64,000 nt of DNA from Treponema sp. (GTDB taxonomy: Bacteria > Spirochaetota > Spirochaetia > Treponematales > Treponemataceae), in NCBI GenBank assembly GCA_016286535.1, contig JAEESZ010000007.1, positions 62,001-126,000 of the forward strand, read 5' to 3'. Shown one piece after another: positions 35,912-44,922 of the stretch. The position numbers were made by a program, and so were the translations under genes. Positions within the stretch are counted from its first letter, which is position 1, and every line of letters starts with the position of its first letter. Under the pieces are notes generated by a model. The model was not told the DNA's origin and did not search any database. It saw nothing but the letters and a program-made list of their open reading frames with translations.

Positions 35912-35939
35912 TTGACACCTGGTTTTTATATATTAAAAT
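35912..35939 (+). promoter_or_regulatory. promoter of the 35968 lipoprotein gene
   Basis: TTGACA (35912-35917), a 16-base spacer and TAAAAT (35934-35939), then GGAGG before the ATG. Confidence 0.7.
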
Positions 35940-35967
35940 TTATATGTATTTATTTTTTGGAGGAAAA

Positions 35968-36627
35968 ATGAAAAAAACTATCTTAATTTTAACCTGTGCA
36001 GCCCTGGCTTTTTCTTTAAGCAGCTGTAACAAAACAAAAAAAACAGAAGCTAACGCTGCTGCTGCAGAAATTGTAAAGCAGGAACTCAAAATGTTCGAAT
36101 TTGATGATTCCCTGGAGCCAATTGTTGTTGGAGAATGGAATGATGATCATTCTGCCTACACAATTGACCTTTCTAAAATTACGACCCCGGGCGAAGAAGA
36201 CTCAACTCTTGTCTTAAATGATGACGGCAGTCTTGATGTCACCTTCCTTGGAAATTACTCTCAGATTCTTATTCCGCTTCCTGTAACCGACCACGAATTT
36301 ATGGAGCAGATTTCTAATGTTGTAATTACTGTTAGTGCAGAATATGACGGCTACAAAAAAATTGTATGGAAAATGTCTACAGATCCAGAAAATTCCTGGG
36401 GAGGAGCCGGTGGAGCCGGTGGACAGGGTAAAAACTGTGTAGCTTATCAGTTCCGTGATTATGAAGATGAATGGGATTCTACAGATTTAACTTCATACTT
36501 TAATGGTGATGAATACAGCTTTACAAGCTTAATGTTTATGCCTGGAGTTAGAGCTTTAGCAATGTGTAACAACACAACAGCAAATCCTTTTACTTTTACA
36601 ATTGAATCGGTTGTATGGTGTAAATAA
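35968..36627 (+). CDS. lipoprotein of unknown function
   Basis: Lipoprotein of 219 residues with lipobox LSSC and a charged linker (NKTKKTEANAAAAEI). The mature part is beta-rich with acidic patches (DDSLEPIVVGEWNDDHSAY) and a Gly-rich loop GGAGGAGGQG, ending TIESVVWCK. The layout resembles a small carbohydrate-binding sandwich, but I do not recognise the family. The start is set by GGAGG and the signal peptide; upstream in-frame codons precede that site. It has its own promoter and a bidirectional terminator. Confidence 0.7.
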   Translation: MKKTILILTCAALAFSLSSCNKTKKTEANAAAAEIVKQELKMFEFDDSLEPIVVGEWNDDHSAYTIDLSKITTPGEEDSTLVLNDDGSLDVTFLGNYSQILIPLPVTDHEFMEQISNVVITVSAEYDGYKKIVWKMSTDPENSWGGAGGAGGQGKNCVAYQFRDYEDEWDSTDLTSYFNGDEYSFTSLMFMPGVRALAMCNNTTANPFTFTIESVVWCK

Positions 36628-36665
36628 AAGCCCACTAAATCGAACAATCAGGCTTTAAAATAAAA

Positions 36666-36703
36666 AGACCGTCCGGCATCTTTACCAGACGGTCTATTTT
36701 TTT
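36666..36703. terminator. bidirectional intrinsic terminator
   Basis: AGACCGTC (36666-36673) pairs with GACGGTCT (36688-36695). T-runs follow the stem on the plus strand (36697-36703) and on the minus strand (TTTTTATTTT), so it can serve both the lipoprotein gene and the convergent AICAR formyltransferase gene. Confidence 0.88.
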
Positions 36704-36730
36704 GGCTCTAAATTAAGCCTTTATTTCAGA

Positions 36731-37906
36731 TTAGTGATGGAAAAGTCTAATACCATTAAAGCACATTACCATGTTGTATCCGTCAGCGGCCTGAATTACG
36801 AGGTCGTCGCGTACAGAACCACCTGGCTGGGCAATTACTGTAACACCAGATTTTTTAGCACGATCAATGTTATCTCCGAATGGGAAGAAAGCATCCGAAC
36901 CTAAAGCAACATTTGTATTTTTTGCAATCCATTCAGCTTTTTCTTCGCGGGTAAACACTTCTGGTTTTACCTTGAAAATATTCTGCCATTTACCTTCTGC
37001 AAGAACATCCATATATTCTTCGCCAATGTAAACGTCAATTGCATTGTCGCGGTCTGCACGTTTAATTCCGTCAACAAACTGTAAGCCTAAAACTTTTGGA
37101 CTCTGGCGTAACCACCAGTTGTCAGCTTTCTGTCCGGCAAGGCGGGTACAATGAACACGGCTCTGCTGACCGGCACCTATACCAATTGCCTGACCATCTT
37201 TTACAAAGCAAACAGAGTTAGACTGAGTATATTTTAATACAATCAGTGAGATGATAAGATTGCGCTTGTCATCTTCGCTTAAGTTCTTGTTCTTTGTTAC
37301 AATATTTGAAAGAGCTGATTTTTCATCAATTTTTAAGAAGTTGTGTCCCTGTTCAAAAGTAACTCCAAAAACCTGTTTTCGCTCAAGTTCGGCAGGAACG
37401 TAATTTGGGTCAATCTGAATTACACAGTAGTTGCCGTTCTTTTTTGCCTTAAGAATTTCAAGGGCTTTTGCTGAATAAGAAGGAGCAATAACACCATCGG
37501 AAACTTCTTTTTTAATTAAGAGGGCTGTTGCTTCATCACATTCATCAGATAAAGAAATAAAATCTCCAAAACTAGACATACGGTCAGCGCCGCGGGCACG
37601 TGCATAAGCACAGGCTAATGGAGTAAGTTCAACATTGTCTGTAAAATAAATCTGTTTTAAAGTGTCTGAAAGGGGAAGGCCAACTGCAGCACCGGCAGGA
37701 GAAACATGTTTAAAAGAAGTTGCAGCAGGAAGTCCGGTTGCTTCTTTAAGTTCTTTTACAAGCTGCCAGCCGTTTAATGCATCAAGAAGATTAATGTATC
37801 CAGGTCTTCCGTTTACAACAGTGATAGGAAGATCGCCACTTTCCATAAAAACCTTAGCAGGTTTCTGATTAGGATTGCATCCATATTTTAATTCAAGTTC
37901 TTTCAT
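36731..37906 (-). CDS. purH: AICAR formyltransferase, stand-alone (PurH C-terminal domain type)
   Basis: Formylates AICAR to FAICAR in purine synthesis using 10-formyl-THF. The 391 residues correspond to the transformylase domain only: LKYGCNPNQKPAKVF, KHVSPAGAAVG, KYTQSNSVCFVKDGQAIGIG and SDAFFPFGDNIDRA are conserved. The IMP cyclohydrolase domain of bifunctional PurH is absent; a separate cyclohydrolase lies at 44923-45651. The ATG at 37906 has no ribosome-binding site and a TATGAT six bases upstream. The symbol purH is used for the domain, not the fusion. Confidence 0.92.
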   Translation of the reverse strand: MKELELKYGCNPNQKPAKVFMESGDLPITVVNGRPGYINLLDALNGWQLVKELKEATGLPAATSFKHVSPAGAAVGLPLSDTLKQIYFTDNVELTPLACAYARARGADRMSSFGDFISLSDECDEATALLIKKEVSDGVIAPSYSAKALEILKAKKNGNYCVIQIDPNYVPAELERKQVFGVTFEQGHNFLKIDEKSALSNIVTKNKNLSEDDKRNLIISLIVLKYTQSNSVCFVKDGQAIGIGAGQQSRVHCTRLAGQKADNWWLRQSPKVLGLQFVDGIKRADRDNAIDVYIGEEYMDVLAEGKWQNIFKVKPEVFTREEKAEWIAKNTNVALGSDAFFPFGDNIDRAKKSGVTVIAQPGGSVRDDLVIQAADGYNMVMCFNGIRLFHH

Positions 37907-37980
37907 AGCCACATCATAGAATAAAATAAAGAAAAATAAAAGTAGAGAAAATCTGATTCTTAATGTAGGGAAATATCTGA

Positions 37981-38625
37981 TTATTGATTTATGGTTCCCG
38001 AATTAGCATCTTCGTGGCGTTCAATCTGCAGAAAGATTTTTTTTGCAATTCCACTGATTGTAAAAATCATAAACTCGGGACCAAAAAAAAGGCCTGCAAG
38101 AATTGTCCAGCGGTTCCAGAAGATAATTGCCCCCTCCAGAAGAAGGAGAGCCAGAATAAGGACAGTACGGCCAAAATATGTAAGGCAGATTCCTAAAGAA
38201 TTTTTTATCATGTTTTTCAGGGAATTTTCGTACCTTGCAATAAGGGGATAGGTATAAAGATTAAAAACTATTAAAAGTGCAGTATATAAAATTGCTCCAA
38301 GAATTAATAAAAAGAAATATTCTGTTGAATCTGCTTTTAATACCACCTGCCAGATTAAATATGCCAGATAAAGCAATGGAGCTGTAATACACCACATAGT
38401 TGTGGCCTGCTTAAAATTCTGGCGAAAGGCTTTTATAAAAGACCTTGCAATATAGCCCTCTTCATCATCTACCATTTTTAAAGTTACGGAAAAAGCGGCA
38501 CAGGTTGAAGCGCCGATTGTAATAAGGGGAAGGCTGAAAATGACCCAGAGAAAATTAAGCCAGATTAAATCTATTATTTTATTTACGGATTTTATTAATT
38601 TGCTGTTCTGATTAAAAATGCCCAT
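37981..38625 (-). CDS. YesL-like DUF624 membrane protein
   Basis: A 214-residue membrane protein with about five hydrophobic spans. IIDLIWLNFLWVIFSLPLIT, then GASTCAAFSVTLKMVDDEEG, is the DUF624/YesL signature; YesL genes accompany Lpl-type oligosaccharide transporters. Start 38625 (MGIFNQNSKL) is chosen from the family N-terminus; the longer frame runs through a repeat element. It follows the binding protein gene, separated by a 69-base two-hairpin element. Confidence 0.85.
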   Translation of the reverse strand: MGIFNQNSKLIKSVNKIIDLIWLNFLWVIFSLPLITIGASTCAAFSVTLKMVDDEEGYIARSFIKAFRQNFKQATTMWCITAPLLYLAYLIWQVVLKADSTEYFFLLILGAILYTALLIVFNLYTYPLIARYENSLKNMIKNSLGICLTYFGRTVLILALLLLEGAIIFWNRWTILAGLFFGPEFMIFTISGIAKKIFLQIERHEDANSGTINQ

Positions 38626-38644
38626 ATAAGTAAGTTTAATACTT

Positions 38645-38713
38645 CGAGTCAAGGCACGCTCACGCTTAAAGCCTTGCCTCGATGTTTTGAGGGTTTTGTA
38701 ATAAACCCTCAAT
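38645..38713 (-). repeat. two-hairpin dispersed element, copy 1 (upstream of yesL-like gene)
   Basis: A 69-base sequence almost identical to 62634-62703; the two differ mainly in one short stretch (GCCTCGATG versus GACTTCGCTG) with a one-base indel. Read on the minus strand, hairpin 1 is GAGGGTTT/AAACCCTC and hairpin 2 is CAAGGC/GCCTTG extended. It begins 5 bases after the solute-binding-protein stop and ends 19 bases before the yesL-like start. It could stabilise the upstream mRNA or control the downstream gene. Confidence 0.85.
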
Positions 38714-38717
38714 CAGA

Positions 38718-40475
38718 TTATTTTGTGCCTCTTGCAAGAGCTTCTGCTTTAGCACGTTTTTCTGCCTGTTTGCGGGTATGCTCACAGCATTCATCATAAC
38801 CGTAAGATTTTGCATCAGCAATCATCTTATTAACGATTGATTCGTATTCTGCATCATCTTTTGCATAAATTGCATTCCAGGTCTGATTTTTAATACATTC
38901 AGCAACCTGATTCCATTTCATAGACAAGTCGTCTGGAACTCCGGCACCTGTGAACAAAGAACCTGGAGATACGCGGTAGTCTGTTTTCTGCAGATATTTA
39001 TCTGGTGTTGCAGCTCCTGCCCAGTCGCGCCATGCCTGTTCAATTTCTGTCTGAGCTGGTAACTGTTCAGAATCCCATGAAATCTTGTTGTAAGTTTCAT
39101 CTTTTGTAAGTGGGTTGTGTGAATCTTTACACCAGGTTGTATTGTTAATCTGGAATGAACCATCGTGGAAAGTTCCCTTGAATGGTTCAGGCATGTTTGT
39201 ATTCTGGTCTGTAGAAACTTTTTTACCAAATTCTGTAAAGTAAGTTTTTCCGTCTTTAATATCCCAGATTACTCCGCGTGGACCATATTCAATTGTCATG
39301 TATCCTTCTGGAGTAGAGAACCAGTTGATAATTGCCATACAAAGTTCTGGATAAGCTGTCTGTGAACCGATTGTCCAGAGTCTGTTTCCACCGTATACGC
39401 TCTGACCGTAAACGATTGGGCGGGCAGCTTTTGGAGCTACAGGATACATAGCTTTTCCTGCCTGTGTATGTGTATCGCTGTTGTAAGCACCACTTGCCAT
39501 CCAGTTGAAGATGTTCCAGAAAGCAGTTCCGTTCTGATAGTCTTCAGACATTCCGCCATATTTCTGTGTCATTGAGTCTGGATCTACAAGTCCCTTCTGG
39601 TTTAATTTGTTGATGAATTTCAAACAATATAAGTATGGTCCTTCTGGATCAAGACAGTCATAGAATTTTCCGTCATCAGGATTGAATAAACCAAAGTCAA
39701 ATTCATCATATCCGAAATATGCTGTTGCAAGTGATTTTACGTACATTACCATGTTTCCGTCCCAGTCGTTGAACAAAGAAACACCGTATGTTGTATTTCC
39801 GTTATCATCTTTTGGACAGATTTCCTTCATTTTTGCAAGAACATCAACTAAGTCATAAAGATCGTTGATTTCTGGCTTACCAATCTGTTCATAAAGGTCA
39901 AAACGAAGATCCCATGTATAGAAGAACTGCTGGATATCTTCTGCAGATGTAGAAACGTTGAAGCCGTAGCCGTGAAGTTTTTTGTCTGGAGAATCCATAA
40001 GTTTGTTTTTCTGAAGGGCAAACTTCATGTTGCTCTGAATATATGGACCATAGTTGGCAAGAAGATTTTCTTCTTCCCAGTCTAAAAGCATTCCTTTTTT
40101 ACAAGCCTGAGAATATTTGTCTGTGTTATCACCCCAAACAACGATATCTCCAAGGTTACCTGCTTCCATACGAGTCTGGAATGCACCACCGGTTTCTGGA
40201 ATGATGTTGATTTTTACGTTAAATTTTTCGAGCATTAAATCTGCAAACCAACCTGTCTGTAATCCAGAATAGTTAGCTAATTGTGAATAAACATCAAGTG
40301 TTACCGTTTCTTTAGGACGGATTTTTTTGATGTTTCCCTCTGATTTTGAACCTGAAACACTGATTGCATAATCAAGTGAGCCTGAACTTGCTGAACTACC
40401 GCCTTTACCACAACTTACAAAAGCTGTAGAAAAAGTCAGAGCAGCTGCAATAACTAATAAACTAGAACGTTTCAT
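38718..40475 (-). CDS. ABC sugar-binding lipoprotein, LplA-like
   Basis: Solute-binding lipoprotein of 585 residues with lipobox AFVSC, then a Gly/Ser linker. RPKETVTLDVYSQLANYSGL, LMLEKFNVKINIIPETGGAF and AWRDWAGAATPDKYLQKTDY resemble LplA/YtcQ-type oligosaccharide-binding proteins. It follows two permease genes in the order permease-permease-binding protein, after a hairpin-rich 160-base gap that would favour differential expression. The ATPase is not encoded here; such systems often use a shared MsmX-type ATPase. Confidence 0.88.
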   Translation of the reverse strand: MKRSSLLVIAAALTFSTAFVSCGKGGSSASSGSLDYAISVSGSKSEGNIKKIRPKETVTLDVYSQLANYSGLQTGWFADLMLEKFNVKINIIPETGGAFQTRMEAGNLGDIVVWGDNTDKYSQACKKGMLLDWEEENLLANYGPYIQSNMKFALQKNKLMDSPDKKLHGYGFNVSTSAEDIQQFFYTWDLRFDLYEQIGKPEINDLYDLVDVLAKMKEICPKDDNGNTTYGVSLFNDWDGNMVMYVKSLATAYFGYDEFDFGLFNPDDGKFYDCLDPEGPYLYCLKFINKLNQKGLVDPDSMTQKYGGMSEDYQNGTAFWNIFNWMASGAYNSDTHTQAGKAMYPVAPKAARPIVYGQSVYGGNRLWTIGSQTAYPELCMAIINWFSTPEGYMTIEYGPRGVIWDIKDGKTYFTEFGKKVSTDQNTNMPEPFKGTFHDGSFQINNTTWCKDSHNPLTKDETYNKISWDSEQLPAQTEIEQAWRDWAGAATPDKYLQKTDYRVSPGSLFTGAGVPDDLSMKWNQVAECIKNQTWNAIYAKDDAEYESIVNKMIADAKSYGYDECCEHTRKQAEKRAKAEALARGTK

Positions 40476-40529
40476 TTTGCCTCCTAATGAACTTTTAGTT
40501 ATGTTTTCTTTTTATAAAATGACGGTGAA

Positions 40530-40630
40530 GGAAAGCTCTAAAAATCTGCGTTCGCAAAAATTTAGGCTTTACTTTTTTTTAAAGGAAAGCTCTAAAAAAT
40601 TGCTGTCGCAATTTTTTTTAACGAGCTTCC
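40530..40630 (-). repeat. tandem palindromic hairpins between permease and binding-protein genes
   Basis: Two related palindromes, each opening GGAAAGCTCTAAAAA: a partial copy at 40530-40565 with core TGCG-TT-CGCA, and a full copy at 40584-40630 with core AATTGC-TGTC-GCAATT and outer arms GGAAAGCTC/GAGCTTCC. Both lie in the transcribed gap between the permease stop (40636) and the binding protein start. Such structures often protect the 3' end of upstream mRNA or attenuate transcription. Confidence 0.75.
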
Positions 40631-40635
40631 GATTT

Positions 40636-41538
40636 TTAACCTTTTACAGCACCGAGCATTAACCCCTTAACAAAATACTTCTGCATAAATGGGTACACGC
40701 ATAAAATTGGAATTGCGGTAACCATTGCAACCGTATACTGTATTGTTTTTGTATTTAACATCTCCTGCCTTTGTGCCTCAGAAAGTCCTGTTGTAGAAGT
40801 AGACATAGAAGCAGCAAGATTTGACGACTGATTAAGGTAAATGTAAAGTCTTTCCTGCAGTGTTTTTAACTTTGGAGCACCGCTCATTAAAATCAAAGAA
40901 TCCTGGAAAGAGTTCCAGTGACCTACTGCACACCAGATGGCAATAGTTGCCAGAATTGGTTTACTCAAAGGCCAGATGATTTTAAAGAAAATTGTAAAAT
41001 ATGAAGCACCATCAATAGCAGCACTTTCTTCAAGCTCAGCAGGAATAGATTCAATATAAGTCTTTACCATGATGATATTATAAACACTTACAAGACCCGG
41101 AATAATGTAGGCCATAAAGTTGTTTGTAAGTCCCAGCATCTGCATGGTTGTAAACCATGGAATTAAACCGGCGTTAAAATACATGGTAATAATCATAAAT
41201 CTGTAGGCAATTTTTCTGTGCCATAATTCCTGTTTTGTAACAAGATATCCTACAAAGCCTGAAACTAATGTTGATGTTGCAGTTCCAATAATTGTTCTTG
41301 CCAGGGTTACAATAAAAGAAGACCCCAGATCATGAACATTACGAAGGGCAATGTAATTCTTTATGTTTATTCCACGAGGATAAAAGTTAATCAATCCTTT
41401 AGAAACTAATCCCTGATCAGAAATTGTATTTATGAACAAATAGTAAAAAGGGAATACACAAATAACTGTAAATAAAATAAAGAAGGTATAGTTGAATATA
41501 TTAAAAACTACATCGTTTATTGATCTTTTTTCTACCAT
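40636..41538 (-). CDS. ABC sugar permease, LplC-like
   Basis: Inner-membrane permease of 300 residues with about six spans. The cytoplasmic EAA loop, which contacts the ATPase, reads YIESIPAELEESAAIDGASYF followed by IWPLSKPILATI. The C-terminus MQKYFVKGLMLGAVKG is the classic LplC/YtcP ending. It starts 27 bases after the larger permease. Confidence 0.93.
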   Translation of the reverse strand: MVEKRSINDVVFNIFNYTFFILFTVICVFPFYYLFINTISDQGLVSKGLINFYPRGINIKNYIALRNVHDLGSSFIVTLARTIIGTATSTLVSGFVGYLVTKQELWHRKIAYRFMIITMYFNAGLIPWFTTMQMLGLTNNFMAYIIPGLVSVYNIIMVKTYIESIPAELEESAAIDGASYFTIFFKIIWPLSKPILATIAIWCAVGHWNSFQDSLILMSGAPKLKTLQERLYIYLNQSSNLAASMSTSTTGLSEAQRQEMLNTKTIQYTVAMVTAIPILCVYPFMQKYFVKGLMLGAVKG

Positions 41539-41564
41539 ATCAAAATCTCCTTTCTAAAGTCTCA

Positions 41565-43757
41565 TTAGAAAATACTTGAGCCGCGTACCCACTTAGAAAT
41601 TCTATTTGTTATAAATAACAAAAGAACACTGACTAAAGACTTGAACATACTTACAACAGTAGAGAACGGAATGTTACTGTTACTTGTTGCTCCAAAAGTC
41701 AGCTGGTAAACATACAAATCAAGTACTTCAATAGGATCTTTATTTGTAGGATTCTTAAATACCAGATACTGGTCCATACCATTACTTAAAATTCCGGATA
41801 CAGAAAGAATTAAGAGTACAATGTAAGTTGGAAGCAGTTCAGGAATTGTGATATGCCAGATTTTCTGGAATCGGCCTGCCCCGTCTACAGTTGCAGCTTC
41901 ATATAACTGCTGGTCTATACCGCTAATGGCAGCAATGTACATAATTGCAGACCAGCCTAAGCCCTTCCAGGTTCCCCACAGCCACATCTTAATCCAGATA
42001 TGAGAGTCACCCATCAGCATGTTGCGGCCCTTGTCCCATAAACCAAGTCCTTTCATAATTGAAGAGATAAAACCTTCGGTTCCAAAAATACAGAAGGCAA
42101 TGGCATAAACAAGAACCCAGGAAATAAAGTTTGGAATTGTAGTAAGTGTCTGAATTACCCTTCTTGCAGCAGAATTTCTGATTTCGGAAAGGAAGATGGC
42201 AAAAATCATAGGAAGCCAGCTGAAAGCAATTCCGAGCCCTGACATTATTAAAGTATTTCTTAATACCCTTAGAATATCGCTGCGGGTTGCAGAATTCTGG
42301 AAAGGAGCCATAAACCACTTCCAGCCAACCCAGGAATCCATAGAAAGAGTATCTCCGGCATTATAATCAAAGAAGGCATAGCGCCAGCCCCAGAGTGGTA
42401 AATAACTGAAGATAAATACCAGGATAAGGAATGGCAGCAGCATTAAGAAAAGCTGATAAGGAGCTTCAATCTTACATTTTTCATCTTTTTCCGGAGCAGG
42501 AGTTTTTACAAAAGAGATTAATGCAGAAACAAAAACAAGGGCAAACAATACAAAATACAAACTGATGTTTGCAGGCTCCAGAGGTAAAACTTTATCAATA
42601 TTTGGTGATGATGAAATTAAATTATATGCCCTTAAAATTATGAAGAGAGATAAGAAAGAAACTAAGCTTCCTCCAAAAAGGGTATAATGGGCAATTCTCT
42701 TTAATTTATTGTTTCCAACAGACATGCAGGAACCTGCACCCATGGCAATAATTCCAAGACAGGTCATAAGACTGCCAAAGAAGCCCAGTCTCATAACCGA
42801 TTCAGGCAGGTATCCCCTTACCAGAATATTCTCCAGGTTTCCAATATAAGTTTTATAAGAAAAAGCAGCGGTAAATAAAGATACGTTTCTGCTGATTTTT
42901 TCTGAAATTCTTGCAGGGTTTGCACCAGGAATAAAGAGCAGTACAAAAAGAATCAGGGCAAGAATACGGTAAGTATACTGGAAAGGCTCCTGTCTAAAGC
43001 TTGAAACAGCTGATTTTTCATATTTCTGAGTAAAAAGTGCGGCAAGAGCAGCAAGGGCAACAAGCAGGGCTAAAACTATGAATAATACAATTCCCTTTGG
43101 TTCAATAGGATTGAAGTTCCAGGCGCCAGGGGCTGAAGTAAATTTTTCATATCCGCTTTTGTAAAGAACCATTGTAAAAGCAGACGCCATGGCTGCAAAA
43201 GCAGAAATTGTATAACCTGCTATTTTAATTTTATTTGTACCAAAGGCAAAATAAAGGCCCAGCAAAACCAGAAGAACAGTAGAGAAAGTCAGAATTGCAG
43301 AAAGATGTTCAAACCTTAAAGCCGAAGCAAGATCTGAATATTTTTCTTCAAAAGGCTTCCACACGTTCGAAAACGTTGTAGTTTTAATTTTTTGAGCTTT
43401 CTTATGCAGGCTCTCTTCCCCATCGTCGTTTGCCTCCTGAGAAAAAGCATTCTCATCAAGCAAAGCAAGGAATTCTGCATATTCATCTTCATAAACAGCA
43501 GAATCTTCGGCCTTTTCTTTTGCAGCAGCGACTTCTTTTGTTGCTGCAGCATCAAAGTCCAGGATTCCCTTTACGTAAGACTTAAAATATAAAGCTGTTT
43601 TAACAAGAGATGTTGAAGGAGACATATTCTTTGAAACCCTTGCAGGATTCAATCTTCCTAAAAACATCAGAAGGAAAAGACAAATTACCAGAATCTTATA
43701 GGCACAATCTATAATGGTATTTACAAGACTTTTTTTACTAGAGCTGATACTTTCCAC
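41565..43757 (-). CDS. ABC sugar permease, LplB-like, with duplicated N-terminal membrane module
   Basis: A 730-residue permease. Residues about 432-730 are an ordinary LplB domain with the EAA loop DQQLYEAATVDGAGRFQKIW. In front lie two copies of a membrane module, about 18-245 and 260-418, sharing NPARVSKNMS/NPARISEKIS, TALYFKSY/AAFSYKTY and FGTNKIKIAGYT/VGNNKLKRIAHYT. Copy 1 carries an extra charged stretch (66-135). The start is a GTG preceded by GGAG. The extension is far outside the usual LplB length of about 300 and its role is unknown. Confidence 0.88.
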   Translation of the reverse strand: MESISSSKKSLVNTIIDCAYKILVICLFLLMFLGRLNPARVSKNMSPSTSLVKTALYFKSYVKGILDFDAAATKEVAAAKEKAEDSAVYEDEYAEFLALLDENAFSQEANDDGEESLHKKAQKIKTTTFSNVWKPFEEKYSDLASALRFEHLSAILTFSTVLLVLLGLYFAFGTNKIKIAGYTISAFAAMASAFTMVLYKSGYEKFTSAPGAWNFNPIEPKGIVLFIVLALLVALAALAALFTQKYEKSAVSSFRQEPFQYTYRILALILFVLLFIPGANPARISEKISRNVSLFTAAFSYKTYIGNLENILVRGYLPESVMRLGFFGSLMTCLGIIAMGAGSCMSVGNNKLKRIAHYTLFGGSLVSFLSLFIILRAYNLISSSPNIDKVLPLEPANISLYFVLFALVFVSALISFVKTPAPEKDEKCKIEAPYQLFLMLLPFLILVFIFSYLPLWGWRYAFFDYNAGDTLSMDSWVGWKWFMAPFQNSATRSDILRVLRNTLIMSGLGIAFSWLPMIFAIFLSEIRNSAARRVIQTLTTIPNFISWVLVYAIAFCIFGTEGFISSIMKGLGLWDKGRNMLMGDSHIWIKMWLWGTWKGLGWSAIMYIAAISGIDQQLYEAATVDGAGRFQKIWHITIPELLPTYIVLLILSVSGILSNGMDQYLVFKNPTNKDPIEVLDLYVYQLTFGATSNSNIPFSTVVSMFKSLVSVLLLFITNRISKWVRGSSIF

Positions 43758-43843
43758 AATAACACTCCAAGTTACAAATATAATCCATTATAAAATTAAT
43801 AGGGGTTTTCTCGTATAAAAAATACTTTGATTTTTAAACACAA

Positions 43844-44902
43844 TTAATTTGAATTTTTGTACATTTTGTAAAGACGGCCGGCAATTACTGTGGCATTGTT
43901 TTTTGTGATAGGAGAATTTGAAAGAACTATTACAGAGATTTTTGAATCCAGGTAAAAGGAATTATAGGAATTAAAAACATTTGTTGTGCCGCCGTGAAAA
44001 ACCAGTTTATCCTTGTGGTAAAGGCCATAACCATAAGAGGAATTTGTCTTTATCATCCTTTTGAACTGCCTTTTACCGGTTACTTTACCCCGGGTAAGGG
44101 CAAGATTCCATTTTAATAAATCCAGGGTAGAAGTATTTAAGTCCCCGCACCCAAGCGAAAGTTCTTTTGGAAGGCTGTAGTAGCGGCCTTTGTAATCATA
44201 GCCTTTTGTATCGGTCTTCTGAAAGTCCAGGTTTGTATTCTTCATCTTACATTTATTAAAAATATGATTCTGAAGATAATCTTCATAGCTTTCGCCGCTG
44301 ACCTGCTCAATAATTTTTGCAAGAAGATAGTAGTTGGTGTTGCAGTAAAAATATGTACTGTCTGGAGGGGCTAAAAGCGGAGCCTTGTAAAAATATTCTA
44401 AAAGGATATTTTTTTTAAGGGGTTTATTCTGCAGCTGGAGTTTTTCTATATTTGCAGCAGTCTTTTTTCCAAAAAATTCTTCGGAAGCATTAATGCAGTC
44501 TGTAAGGCCGGACCTCATATTCAAAAGCATCTCAAGAGTAATTAAATCTCCGTACTCATAGTCCGGAAAATATTTTGAAAGCTTATCCTGCAGGGAAAGT
44601 TTTTTCTGTCCTTCCAGCTGCATAATTGCGGCGGCGGTAAACTGCTTGGTAAGGGAACCTGCCTCAAAAACCGATTCAGGCTTTATTAATTCTGATTTTT
44701 TATTTTTGGGATCGCATAAACCGTAAGATTTTGAATAGATGATTCTGGATCCCTTTGCAACAAGAACACTGCCCTGGAAGTTCAATTTGGTAAGAAAGGC
44801 ATCTGCTTCTGCAACATAGGCAGCATCCCTGTTGTTTTTACAGGAAAAGGAAAGAGAGAGAAATACAAGAATTAAAGTAATTATTAAGTTCTTATTTTTC
44901 AT
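43844..44902 (-). CDS. serine hydrolase of the beta-lactamase/PBP4* family, lipoprotein
   Basis: Lipoprotein of 352 residues (lipobox LSFSC). Class C beta-lactamase-like motifs are present: SxxK as SLTK (about residue 83), YxN as YCN, and HGG in place of KTG near the C-terminus (KLVFHGGTTNVFNSYN). Members are D-Ala-D-Ala peptidases, esterases or beta-lactamases; the HGG variant fits esterase/peptidase types more than AmpC. It lies between purO-like and permease genes, all minus strand. Confidence 0.85.
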   Translation of the reverse strand: MKNKNLIITLILVFLSLSFSCKNNRDAAYVAEADAFLTKLNFQGSVLVAKGSRIIYSKSYGLCDPKNKKSELIKPESVFEAGSLTKQFTAAAIMQLEGQKKLSLQDKLSKYFPDYEYGDLITLEMLLNMRSGLTDCINASEEFFGKKTAANIEKLQLQNKPLKKNILLEYFYKAPLLAPPDSTYFYCNTNYYLLAKIIEQVSGESYEDYLQNHIFNKCKMKNTNLDFQKTDTKGYDYKGRYYSLPKELSLGCGDLNTSTLDLLKWNLALTRGKVTGKRQFKRMIKTNSSYGYGLYHKDKLVFHGGTTNVFNSYNSFYLDSKISVIVLSNSPITKNNATVIAGRLYKMYKNSN

Positions 44903-44922
44903 TTCCTCACTCTTTTCTGTTT

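Noticed and set aside
38626..38712. N-terminal extension of the yesL-like protein
   Set aside because: The extra frame runs through the two-hairpin repeat and gives a basic, non-family sequence.
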